From Zymoseptoria tritici IPO323 (taxonomy: Eukaryota > Ascomycota > Dothideomycetes > Mycosphaerellales > Mycosphaerellaceae): a stretch of DNA of 64,000 nucleotides. The stretch is from the NCBI RefSeq assembly GCF_000219625.1, contig NC_018210.1, positions 496,001 through 560,000 of the forward strand, in the 5' to 3' direction. The notes beneath the pieces are model-generated. The model did no database searches, was not told where the DNA came from, and saw nothing but the letters and a program-made list of their open reading frames with translations. Below, piece by piece: positions 31,653 to 42,500 of the stretch. The position numbers and the translations under genes are program-made. Positions within the stretch are counted from its first letter, which is position 1. Each line of letters begins with the position of its first letter.

Positions 31653-32296
31653 GATAGCGGGGGCGGAGTCCAGGGTTACGGATGGGAGGGGTGGTGGGTT
31701 TGGTGGTGGTGGGTGATGGGTGAGTGGTGGTGAGTTGATGTCTCAGAGAGGTGGGTTAATGAATTGGTGAGTTGATGAACCGGCAGTGAAGGCACCGAGG
31801 TTGGGTCGTGTGAATGATTCAAAGGTTGAAGATTGGGTGGAATGATGTTGATGCTGGTGAGGATTGGATGATGTTGATATGGTGCTTGCTGAGTTGGACT
31901 TTTTGTGCGGTGAACTAGGTGGATTCCAGTTGGGTTCAATGGGAGAGATGGGTAGGGAAGTCGCTAAGTGTTATCAGCAAGAAAGAGTGAGATGAGAAGT
32001 GCTCCCTTCCTGCTCACTTCCTACCTGTGTTCTTGGGTATGGCTTGCCGCAGGAATGGTTGACTCCCAAGCTCACTTTTACCTCACTTCAATACGTGAGC
32101 TGAAAACTTTCAGCATAGCTTACGCACTGAGTCCAGGTATCGGCGGGCAAAATCCTGTCTGCGTGTGAAGAAAGTCGAAAAGTTGAAAGCAAACACCGTT
32201 ACCATATCCACGGCGGCAAGTATACATGGAAGAAAGAAAATCGAAACACCATTCAAAGTTTCCCAGCGCCGTTCCTCTCCCATCCCGCCGCCTCTC
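31653..32296. other. Intergenic, GT-rich stretch
   Basis: No gene seen. The part around 31680-31760 is strongly biased (gtgg, ggtg and ggtt repeats), probably a simple promoter-proximal pyrimidine/purine tract of the gene at 31146-31652. Confidence 0.4.
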
Positions 32297-33767
32297 TCAC
32301 TGACCCTCCTTCTTCTCCCCCTTCTTCTCCTCCGGCTTCTCCTCCGGCTTCTTCTCCGGCTTCTTCGCCGGCTTAGGATACTCCACAAAATCCGTCTCCC
32401 CATTAACCAACTTCCCAAAATTACTCTGCGTCGACCACCTCACATTCGTCGTATACGGATCCTTGACCTCCTCCGTTGGAAGATCCGACTGGGGTGAAAT
32501 ATTGCTCCACCTCGACGTGTCGCCGGCGGGACGATGCGTCCCGAAGATTTGCGGCTGCGACGTAAAACACAACAATTGACTCCTCCCTCCATGCCCAGCG
32601 CACGCTTCGCGGAGCTGCAAGTCGTACGGTCCTCGCATGGCTTTTAGTCCCATTTCCCAGAGGATGCGGCGTGCGCCGGCTTGAGATACCGCGTAAGCGA
32701 CGGTGCAGGTCGGCGTGTGGGCGCGGGAGACGACGCGGGTATGTTCGGGGTACTCGTCGACGTATTGGCGGCTGCCGAATTCGACGTCGATGTGCTTTTT
32801 CGCCGGGACGGTGGGGTCGTTGGGGATGACGACGCGACCGAGAGGGACGGATTTGTCGTCTTTCCAGGGGAAGCGCACGCCGCAGTGGCCGAGCCAGAGG
32901 ACGTCCCAGTATTGGAGGTCGCCGTAGGGGGAGGAGGTGGGTTCGCTGACGGTTTCTTCGTCGAGGTGGAAGTTTTTGGTTTCTTCATTTCCAGGGCTGG
33001 GATGAGGGTAGGTGGGGTCGAGGAATTCGTCTGTTGTACCCTCAAGAGGTTGCATGAGGAGTCTTGAGGCTCTGGCGTAGGTGCGCATTTGGGATTTGAC
33101 GCGGATGTCCCAGTCCACGTCGTCTTCCATGATGATTGCCGAGGAGATACCTTTGTCCACGATGCTGCTATTGTATTAGCTGAGATCTCGCAGGCGGATG
33201 GGCCGCAATGAGGTGCGTTGTATTTTTGACATACTCTCTTAAAACATTCATATGAGACCTCCAAGCGCCTGCTCCGCCGGGGTTTGGACGGTACTCCTCG
33301 GGACCCGGAGGCCATGCCTTGTCGTCAACTTTAGTGGCAGCATCAACGGCCTCGACTTGCAGTCCGACGAAAGCAGCAGCGAGAGTGAAGGCATCTCTGC
33401 GGTCTGTCCGGGTCGCCAGATTGATGATGAAGATCTTCTCAAACTTTTCAGAAGTCAGCTCAGGTCGCGAATGTGAACAGTGGCGAATACGGACCCCCAG
33501 TGTTGCATTCATAGTGTCATCAAGGAGACTGTGCTTGATCTGTACCGGCTCTGGCGTTACTCTGTCCATCTGTACTCTCTCCGACTGTACTCTGTGTGTC
33601 TGTGTATTGCTCGTGTGCGCGATCTTCGCCAGCGGCGAGGGATCTCCCACCGTGGCTGCAACATTTTCGTATCCAAAATAACAGAGAACAATGATAATGA
33701 GGCCGGTGAAAAGAAAGCTGAACCTCGTGAGAGTGTAAGACAGGGTGGTCGTCATGTTTGGCAGCAC
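32297..33767 (-). CDS. Glycosyltransferase family 25-like type II membrane protein
   Basis: Exons 33767-33235 and 33167-32297 are joined by a 67-nt intron (GTATGT...ATAG), giving 467 residues. One membrane segment lies near the N-terminus (FSFLFTGLIIIVLCYFGY), followed by a stem. The catalytic part shows IFIINLATRTDRRDAF, the GT25 opening motif ('NLxxRxDR'), and IIMEDDVDWD, the acidic donor-binding motif. CTVAYAVSQAGARRIL and GPYDLQLREACAGHG are also typical of GT25 (LPS-glycosyltransferase-like) proteins. It ends in a Lys/Glu/Pro repeat tail (KKPEKKPEEKPEEKKG). It probably acts in the Golgi; donor and acceptor cannot be told. It is one of two unrelated glycosyltransferases just left of the isocyanide locus. 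Confidence 0.8.
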
Positions 33768-35447
33768 GACTCCTCGTGAGCCCAGATCGATCGGGTTGAG
33801 ATGCTGGTTGTAGGTGAGTGCATGATCGGATTGCCAGAATCGAGGAGCAAGTTGTCAGCATCCGGCGACCATGCCCAATTAGACCTTGCAGGGAGGTCGT
33901 AATCTCTAGAGGACATGTCGATGAGATGGTCAGGCTATATCCTGGCTAGCCAAAGTATGCTTGGAGAATCCCAGCAGAGCGATCGCAATGCCGGAGAACA
34001 ATTGTAGCACGCTTCACACCACGGAAGAGGCATGGTGATACAGAAGAGCAGAATTTCACAAGAGTGGCAGCAGTAGTACAGTGTTCGCCTCGAGGTGCGA
34101 GCTGGTATTGCACTTGCACTCGCTTCATGAATCTTTCGTATTGCTTTTGGATTCGTCGGGCCCGCTCGGCCAGACAGCGGATGGGAACACCAATGAGCAG
34201 GAAGCCTTGTCTGAATCTAATCATGTCAGCGGCAAGCCCTGTCTATCTGATGTTCGCAAAGCATTTCGTCGTCTCAGAATCTTCCGGCATAAGGGTTTCC
34301 ATGCTCGCCATGGTGATAGTGGTTTACTTTTCGGAAATAAAGTCAGTGCACACCACCGATGAGCTCTGTTTTTAGGGTAATTGGTCTGATTGACCACACG
34401 TGGGCGACATTTCGTGTTCCACATGATCCATGTCCGGCTTTCATTTCGCGGGTATTCGAGACCGGGTCATGGGTGTCCGGCTGTAACCTTGTCCAACTGC
34501 GGATGCAAATAGAAAGCAACACCGGCAGTCACAGTGCTCCATGTCGGTAAAGGTCTGTCAAACAGGTCCATGAAGACGGAACACTTTCCGGACGACGTTT
34601 CATCGGCTTTCTGCAATACTGATGAGCAGGAGTGCTTGCGGTGAGCCAAAGCCGACAGCGTGTATTTCAACGAGAGCAGCAAAGGAGCAACGAGACCGGG
34701 CGAGTGAAGGGACGCGCAAGAAGTGACAACGCTGCAGTTGAGCATTGGAGGCCCCTATGTTTCGCTGATCGACTGGCGTATGGAAACAGGAAAGGAAGAG
34801 AAAGGAAGCACCCGATGTTGCGTTGGAAGATGGCAGGCATGACTAAGCTTTTCTTGCCTCAGGCCTCAACACACATGATGGTCTTACGCAGAACATCACT
34901 TCCCAAGTTTCTTTAGTACTTGTCATGTCTGCATGACTGCATCGACCGCATCTGGCATTCTGACCTTGTTGGACGTTATTGAAGTCTGAGATAGTGGAGA
35001 TGTGAGGGACCCTCGCTTACGAGCTCGGCGATTTCGATGCTGGCATCCCTGCAGTGGACGGAGGCACAACTGTCTGTCGACGAGGCCTCGTAGCCAACGG
35101 GTCCACCAACACAAGCTTCGCGCGATGCCAACTCCCACATGTCATGGATCAGCTTGCCGTCAAACTCTTTTCCAGTGGTCCGCAACCCGAAAGCTCGCAG
35201 CTGCTGGCCACGCCAAATGTGCAACATGACCAGAAGCGGTTCGGACGGGAAGGTCAAACGAGATTTGCAAAGCAGATGACCTCAGACGCTAAATTTGCTG
35301 CGGATGTGCGCCTGCACTTGGTCAAGCCTCTCGGCACTTCATTATTGATCGTTTGTTTAACCTGCGCTGACGAGCTTCGCCAGCGCTCACGGGACATTCA
35401 AAAGGAATCTTTCCGAGGGAGCGAAGCACCGCGAGCTTTCTGCGCCG
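33768..35447. other. Long intergenic region, no gene seen
   Basis: About 1.7 kb. Open frames under 145 codons on both strands have no recognisable motif. It holds the GT25-like gene's promoter at its left end. Confidence 0.45.
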
Positions 35448-36818
35448 TCAAGGCTGACATACGTCGGTCTTTTCTATATTCTCCATGATGCGTCCAAGCA
35501 TCCATCCCGATTCGAACCCTTCGGCCTCTTCTCCCAGCACAACCTTCGAGGTTGTCTTGCACTCCTTATTGTCGTGCACGGCAAACTGCAGGCAAGTCTT
35601 GTCCCGCTCGCACATGCCCTCGCATTCGAGCAGAGACGAGACTTCGACAGTCTCTGATCTGTCCTCGCGTCCGGCCACTGTAGGCTGATTATTCCAAGCA
35701 GTGCGAGACTCCTGAATTCGGGGCAGAACGTATTGCTCGAAAATGTCTCGATGTCGAAGCACCTGAGACTCCCTCTTCGTTCTGCCTTTCGCTCGTCCCG
35801 AAATGATCGTCTGTTCGAGGTTCCAGATGTCTTCGATCTCCGCAGGAGTTTGATGGTGAGATGTGACCGCAGTAGAGCACCAGAGTCCTCCGTCCGGCCG
35901 CAGGTCCAGAAAGCTGAGTGGATCGCCCTGCCACGTAGGGAATCCATTCTGCAAATGAACACCAGCTTCCTGCAAAGCGACAGCAAAAATGTGGTCGCCG
36001 ACCCATAACTTCTCATTGACAGACTCCCAATGACTTTGATCGCTATTGAAAGTTTTGGCAAACTTCTCGAGAGCTGACCTGGAAAGTAAGAAGCCGCTGC
36101 CTCCATGCGCGAAAGCCAGATCTTCAATGATGACCTCTGAACCGACGTACAAATCGTCTGTCCACGGTCGTGCAGCGAGGTCCACCAGCAGACTCGACCA
36201 GAGGAGATAGGTGTCTGCTTCCACGAAGACGTACCAGCGCTTGTCCGGATACATGTGGATGGTCTGATTCGCCATGGGGAGGAACTTCCATTTGTCGAGC
36301 TGCCATCCAGGAATCTTCTTGCGAACGTCTTCGAGCCGTTGTCGACTCTCCGGACCGCTCAGCTCGGAAGGCAATAGACCAGCCCGTCCTTCCGCATGCA
36401 GTTTGCGCCACAGCGCAAACTCTGAATGTGTTTCCCGCAATGATGGTGTCGTATACTGGAATGCGTCGTACAGGTGCTCACCACTGGGAAGATCCTCCTC
36501 TACGTCCGCGAAGATTACGTGGTTTGGATAACACGTGAGAGTGGTCCGTAGATGGACCGCGAGTTTGCTTTCGACTTCGCTGGCGCCGGTCTTCATGACC
36601 ACCAGGACGTCGTCGGCTCCGGGAAGTTGTCGGCATAGTGGCACACGGTTCGGTCGGATCGTCCAGGACTTGATGTGATGTACGAACTGCTGATTCTGCC
36701 ATATCAACAGCAGTAAAAGCGTGGATATGATTGCAACGCCGGGGCGTAAGAGCTGGCGGCGCAGTAAAGGGAGCTCCATCCGTGGTATGGACCGAAGCAG
36801 ACCATCGGCATCGAGCAT
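35448..36818 (-). CDS. Fringe/GT31-like glycosyltransferase with C-terminal Cys-rich domain
   Basis: A single exon of 456 residues. The N-terminal membrane anchor is GVAIISTLLLLLIWQ, giving a type II topology. The catalytic part includes DDVLVVMKTGASEVESKLAVH, a strand KRWYVFVEADTYLLWSSL (EAD in the place of the DxD metal-binding motif), AFAHGGSGFLLSRSALEKF and WVGDHIFAVALQEAGV. These together match the fungal Fringe-like group often annotated as 'glycosyltransferase family 31'. The last ~80 residues (SLLECEGMCERDKTCLQFAVH, then ECKTTSKVVLGEE) resemble a PAN/apple module. It probably modifies glycans in the secretory path. The start could also be the internal Met14. Confidence 0.8.
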   Translation of the reverse strand: MLDADGLLRSIPRMELPLLRRQLLRPGVAIISTLLLLLIWQNQQFVHHIKSWTIRPNRVPLCRQLPGADDVLVVMKTGASEVESKLAVHLRTTLTCYPNHVIFADVEEDLPSGEHLYDAFQYTTPSLRETHSEFALWRKLHAEGRAGLLPSELSGPESRQRLEDVRKKIPGWQLDKWKFLPMANQTIHMYPDKRWYVFVEADTYLLWSSLLVDLAARPWTDDLYVGSEVIIEDLAFAHGGSGFLLSRSALEKFAKTFNSDQSHWESVNEKLWVGDHIFAVALQEAGVHLQNGFPTWQGDPLSFLDLRPDGGLWCSTAVTSHHQTPAEIEDIWNLEQTIISGRAKGRTKRESQVLRHRDIFEQYVLPRIQESRTAWNNQPTVAGREDRSETVEVSSLLECEGMCERDKTCLQFAVHDNKECKTTSKVVLGEEAEGFESGWMLGRIMENIEKTDVCQP

Positions 36819-38360
36819 ATCTTAGACAGCTCATGCAAACTCGGTGATTTTTCGATTCCCTTTTGTGGCAGAAGATTGAATGGAAAGTCCGGCGGATGCC
36901 TGGGGGGATCAGTATTAGGGTAGCGGACACAGCGGAAACCATCGTGGGGGCCAGGATCATGGGTTCGAAGCACTAAACAGACAGGGGCGTCTATTCATGA
37001 GGCACAGTCAACGGCGCTTGCGGTTCAGAAGACAAGCTGGCAGAAACCACGGCCCGGTGTTTTTCTTCATGCGAACCATCGAGATTCGGGCAGCCTTCCA
37101 TTGAATTGACGCCAGCTCCCTGCTTGTCTTGTTATTATTATCACAGACACTCTTGTCGGATGCTGGTGTCTGTGTGTATCGAACAGAAGCAGGGGTGACA
37201 GCGCCAATCGACGTGGCTACGGGCAAACCCCGGGATTCGTCACGGGCAGCCCATGGTCTTCACGAGCGCCAACAAGGAAGAAACCCTGCTCCAAGACAGC
37301 GCGTATCACAAGTCTTGCGCAGCAGCTTTCCACGTATTGGGAAGAATGCCAGGAGGCACCAAAGCCAAGATGGACTGCGAGTTCAACCCTAGATATTTTC
37401 GAAACAGCCCGCCATGGAGATCAGAAACAAGACAAATGACATCCTACTGTACTCGCTCGAAAAGACTCTCCCCATCCCATGTATGTGCGCTAGCCCCAAA
37501 CCCGAGCGCCCCCCCCCCGTGCGCTACCGATCCCCCGTCGAACTACACCTCGCAAATGCAGCGTTGGCACAGCCTATTGATCTCGTCACATCGGCCTGAG
37601 ACGGCGTGCAACGACCTGTCGAGCCTGGACGGCCTCTGCGTGCAATCCAGGCCGTGATCATTTCCACCCGATCATACTTGGACGCAATATCAGCCCACCT
37701 TTCAGCATCAGGCTATTATTACCACAACGTGGCGCCCGCCAGCCCTGCAAGGCAGCAAACACATGGGTCTCGCCACGATGCGTGCCATTACGCTGCAGGC
37801 GCTACGGTGCTGTTGAAGACACCAACACGCAGGGATCGAATGATGCGATGCTGTTTAAGGACCAGCGTAGGCGACTTCCCATGGATGGCCTTCGAAAAGC
37901 TACATCCGCCGCTGGAGGGCGATCTTCACACCGTTCGTAGGAAAGCGATCGATATCGAGTGCTGCATCGAAGAAGCCTGCAGCGCAAGAGACGATCGTTC
38001 TTGCTGGGATTCGAACGACTTGCCTCATACGCTGGAATACTGGACCAGGACATCGTTGTCGCCGGAGATGCCCGTGAACGAAGCAGACGACTGCCCCTGC
38101 ACGGCGGTTATGTGCATATCGACTGGCCTCTGTCCTGTCCAATGCAGTCCAATCGGACGTTCGAGTAGACGCTCTGAAGATCCCATCACGCGGCAGTTCA
38201 TGCAAAGCGTGAGCGGCGCAGCAAGTATTCTCAGACATGGACGAGAACGCATCCGCCTCATCGATTGAGTCTGCTCTACACTGTCAAACCTTCACTGTAT
38301 CTCCCTTTCTCTTTGCTTTGCGGGATCCTAAGGTCATCCGACCGTGTGGTCAAAGAAAAC
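36819..38360. other. Long intergenic region, no gene accepted
   Basis: About 1.5 kb. A 220-codon plus-strand frame (37606-38268) has no motif, many Cys/Arg residues and shadow-like composition, and was not accepted. A short run of Cs lies at 37511-37518. Confidence 0.4.
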
Positions 38361-39468
38361 ATGATTTTCAAACTGCTTGTTCTTACGACTTTCTTCCAGG
38401 ACGTCCTCTGTGATTCATTCAAATCGCCGCCAGCATCGAGTGGCAGCCAGGACCTGACCACAAACGTTGTATGGGAATTTGGTTCGACGAAACTCGTGCA
38501 GTGGACCTCTACGTCCAGAGAGCCGCATCCTCTTGACCTCTGGTATAACGATCCGGGCGTTGGAAGTTCCCGTCTCGGGTCCATCAAGGAAGGTACAGCA
38601 ACCCTCCCTCAGCGTCTTTCCGGCTCATCTGACCAACGGCGTAGCTACGAACTATGGCTTCAACTCCTTCAGCTGGACGGTCACAAGCTTGGGCAACCCT
38701 TCTTTAGTGCCGGGAGTCTTCTTCATGGGCACCACCGGCATCAATGAAAATGGCGTGGAGGGAGGCATGACGTCGGAATATTTCAATATATCATTGCCAA
38801 TCTCGTCGACGTCGTCACTACAATCGACATCTTCGATTGCAGCAGTCTCGCCCGCAGCAGCTCCAGTCGCAGCGGTCCCAGTCGCAGCGATCCCAGTCGC
38901 AGCAGTTCCGAGTGCAGCAGTTCCGAGTGCAGCAGCCCCAAACGCAGCGGTCTCAAACACAGCAGTCTCGTCCACCACGACAGTCCCGTCCACCACGACA
39001 GTCCCTTCCACCACGACAATTTCATCCACCACGATACTCTCGGACGTCACAACCAGTCCCGTTCCTGCATCATCTACAAGCGCAGTCGGGTCCAGCCCAG
39101 CACCCGCGGGAGGAGATGGAGGAGGTGGTGGAGGCGGCGGAGGAACGAATGGCACGGCAATCGGTGCGGGCATCGGTGCAGGCATCGGAGGAGCCTTGCT
39201 TCTTTCCGTGATTGCATTCCTGGTATTCAAACACCGCAGTCGCAAGGCGACGGCGGCGCCGGCTCCTGCACCAGTATTCACATTTGATGATGGATATTAC
39301 ACGCAGAGTCGTGCGGAGAAGCATTTCGATCCCCACGCCACACAAGGAAATGCTGGGTGGTCAAACGGTCCTCAGGAATTGCCGTCCAGACAAGGCAACA
39401 CTGGGTGGTCGAACTATCCTCAGGAATTGCAAGCGCATCCTCAGGAATTGCCGGCTTATCGATCGTGA
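38361..39468 (+). CDS. Mucin-like single-pass membrane protein, frame junction uncertain
   Basis: The N-terminus (MIFKLLVLTTFFQDVLC) is a signal peptide. The exposed domain starts TNVVWEFGSTKLVQWTSTS and continues, in the next frame, with FSWTVTSLGNPSLVPGVFFM and ending SEYFNIS. A Ser/Thr/Ala/Val/Pro repeat region follows, then a glycine run, a membrane helix (IGGALLLSVIAFLVF), a basic stop-transfer and a tail with repeated GWSN-PQEL units. This is the layout of fungal cell-surface, wall-sensor-like proteins. The two parts are one base out of frame near 38590-38610. A 46-nt intron 38543-38588 ending in AAG would join them (353 residues), but it would remove family-like sequence. A real frameshift or a base error is the alternative. 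Confidence 0.55.
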
Positions 39469-39561
39469 TGGTTGCGTGCAACGGAAGCTTAGAAAATCGG
39501 CTTCTAGCGTCTTCAAGCTACGTGAATATGTACATATTTCAATTGCCTCAGTGCTCCACAA

Positions 39562-42500
39562 TCACTTCGATCTACTTTTCTTAGGCACCCTGGCCAACCA
39601 ATAAAAGATGACAGTCGCCACGAGATTGAACGCAACGTAGGCCCAAACGATGCCCAGATTCCGCCATCGATCGCCATACTGTGCGCTCACGCTCTTCAAA
39701 AAGATGTTTGTCTGGCTGCCCGTGCAAAAGACGCACTGGGCGGGATTCGAATCTGGGACTTCTTGGAGATAGCCACCCTCCAACTGGATATAAGGTGCCA
39801 GATATGTGGAGCAATTCGTCGACGGAGGAGCCGAGAAGTGGAGAAGCTCTTCGTCGAGGCAATGGATCCGTGTATTGGCGAGGCCCACCGAGAGGACGCC
39901 AGAAACAAGGTAGGTAAGGGGCGAGATCCGGTACATGAATATCCAGAAGCCAGGAAGGGCTTGAGGCGTTGCCAGAACACTGCAAACGGTGAGGAGTGTC
40001 AGCATGACTGTGACCGTACAGGACGGATGGAGGATAGTAGTGTGGACAGACGTACCCGCAGAATATCAGTGAGAGCGAAAACAGCAGGTTGGTGATATTA
40101 CCAGCGCTTTCAGCAGTGCTCATCAATGCAACTGCCATGCTTGTAAAGGTGCCGGCAAAATTGAAGAACGCCAGGATGAAGAGGAACATAAGAATCGCTC
40201 TTTCGCCTGTCTGACCGGCATCAATGGCGTTTTGTTGTAAACCAATCGGGTAATACCAGCAGGCGAAGACCAGCACAGCCATGAGAGAGTTCCATGGGAC
40301 TTCGACGACGATATCGGATAAGATGAAAGTCTGCCATGAGTACACTTTGGAGGGCAGTTCTCGAGCCTCCGCGAGCTCGCGGCGAGTAATGGCGTGGGGC
40401 ATCATCTGTTGGCAGAAATTGGTGAAGATGGTCAGCAGGAGGAAAACGGCAAAAAGCTGGTTCTGAGTGCCCTGTATGGAATTGGGCATCTTCCAAAACG
40501 AAACGCCGATGAACAACGCCTAGAGAAATGTCAGTCACCCCGTCAGGAAAGAAAGATAACGGACGGGTAGACTTGCGCTGAAAACGCAGAGCGCAACTTT
40601 GGACCACAGATACGATGGCGTTCTCCAGTAGTGGCTGAAACCACGCCGGAGTAAGTGCCCGAGTTGCGTGCCAAAGGCGGCGGCGTACGGCCGGTCAGCG
40701 TCGATTGCCGTGATTGGCGATGTAATTGATGGCTTCATTCTTGCCAGCTCTGCTTTGACGGCTTGTCGCTCCTCTGATGTATCCCACACGTCGGCCCAAG
40801 CGGTGCCGTCGATGTTTCGTGGTGTATTCGTCACGTCCAGAATCCACTCGGCTGGGTTCTCATCACCACCACACGGTCTGGCGCCTTTGTCCTGAAAGTA
40901 GTCTATGACTGCGCTGCACGAGGCGCCCAATGCTCCAAAATAGACTGTCCTGCCACCCATGGCGAGGTACAAGAGGCGATCAAACAAACCCAACAACGGA
41001 GCTGATGGTTGATGGATGGTGCATAGGATGGCTTGCCCGTTGTCGGCCAACTTCCTGAGCAGGGAGCAAATAGACCACGCGGTTTGACTGTCCAGACCTG
41101 CAATACGCCTCAAAGTAAGCACCCCGCCACGCAGACGATTCGCGGTATTTACTTGACTCACCCGATGTAGGCTCATCCAAGAAGAGCAACACCGCTGGCT
41201 TGGCCACAAGCTCGACCGCAATTGTGAGGCGTTTTCGTTGCTCAACGTTCAAGCCTGACCAGAGCAAAATTAGCACAAACACATCGACTCTTCGATTCAC
41301 CTTACTTACCTTCACCTGGCACACCAACCACGGCGTCGGAGTACGCCTCCATATCCAGAATTGCAATGACTTCTTCGACGTACGCGATCTTCTCGTCGTT
41401 CGGAACGGTGCGTGGCTGTCGCAGTAGAGCGCTGAAGTTCAAAGCTTCCCGGACTGTGGATGATGCCAGGTGGAGGTCTTGCTGCTGAGCGTAGCCGGTC
41501 TGTCTTCGGAAGTCGGGCCCACGAGGAAGGCCGTCGACGAGCATATTGCCGCTGACTACGCCAACACTCACACGATCTGCCAGCACATCCAGAAGTGTCG
41601 TTTTGCCAGCGCCAGAGACACCCTTCAGGAAATGTTGTCAGCAATTCGAAACGCACAAAGAGGCATGCGATCCGCACCATTAGAGCAGTCAAAGTTCCAG
41701 GTCTGATCCATCCGTCAACACCTTGCAGTATTCGCTTTGAACTGCCTTTGGTCCCAATGTCGAAGCTGACATCATCCCAATGGAAGACCGACTCCTGCTC
41801 GGGGCGAAAGGTAACATCTACGCGGCCTTTGCAAGTCGGTTCAGCCATAAGGACGCTTGTCGTTTCGATATTTCCATTACCAACAGATTCTTCGTCCTGC
41901 GGCCGATTACGGGGGATGCCACCTCGCTGGAAGAGGAGAGTCTCGCCTTTTGGTTTCTGTTCGGTGACGTACTCCGTGGCAAGGAGGTAGATGGAGCAAC
42001 CCAGTATCATCAGGGCCAGCATGATACCAAGATTTCTAAGGCCCAGAATCAGCTGACAACAACATGCCACGAGCCACTCCCGATCGAGCCATATTCTGCA
42101 TACCTCCATAGATGGCTTGCATGATAGCCAAAATTCACAGCTAAGTAGACGTCTCCGTCAATGGCTTCCGCTCCTGCTGTGCTGCCAGAAGTTGCACAGA
42201 TCCTCTCTCTTGCTTGAATATCATTATACGCTTCTCCATGGGGAACATACTCGGAGCAGGGGATGCTGCGATCGTGGAACTACAAACACAGTCAGCTTCT
42301 CAGCGACATTGTAATTCCGCGCGGTGTCCGAACCTCGTTGATCATCAGTGATTCGAAAGCGTATCCAACCGGATTCAAGTAGTTGAGCCAACGAAGCCAC
42401 GGTCTCATGTACCTCGTAGGAATTGCAAAGCCAGTATAAATCACCAACGCAAGGCTAAACACCGACGCGGGAGCCATGGCCTGCCAAGTCAGTGAGATGC

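Noticed and set aside
38000..38030. tRNA-like T-loop text (GGGATTCGAACG)
   Set aside because: The adjoining bases do not form a T stem, and no anticodon arm or acceptor stem could be found. Similar text at 39750 lies inside coding sequence.
37606..38268. 220-codon plus-strand open frame
   Set aside because: No motif, Cys/Arg-heavy composition and no coherent hydrophobic pattern. It looks like a chance frame in GC-rich intergenic DNA.
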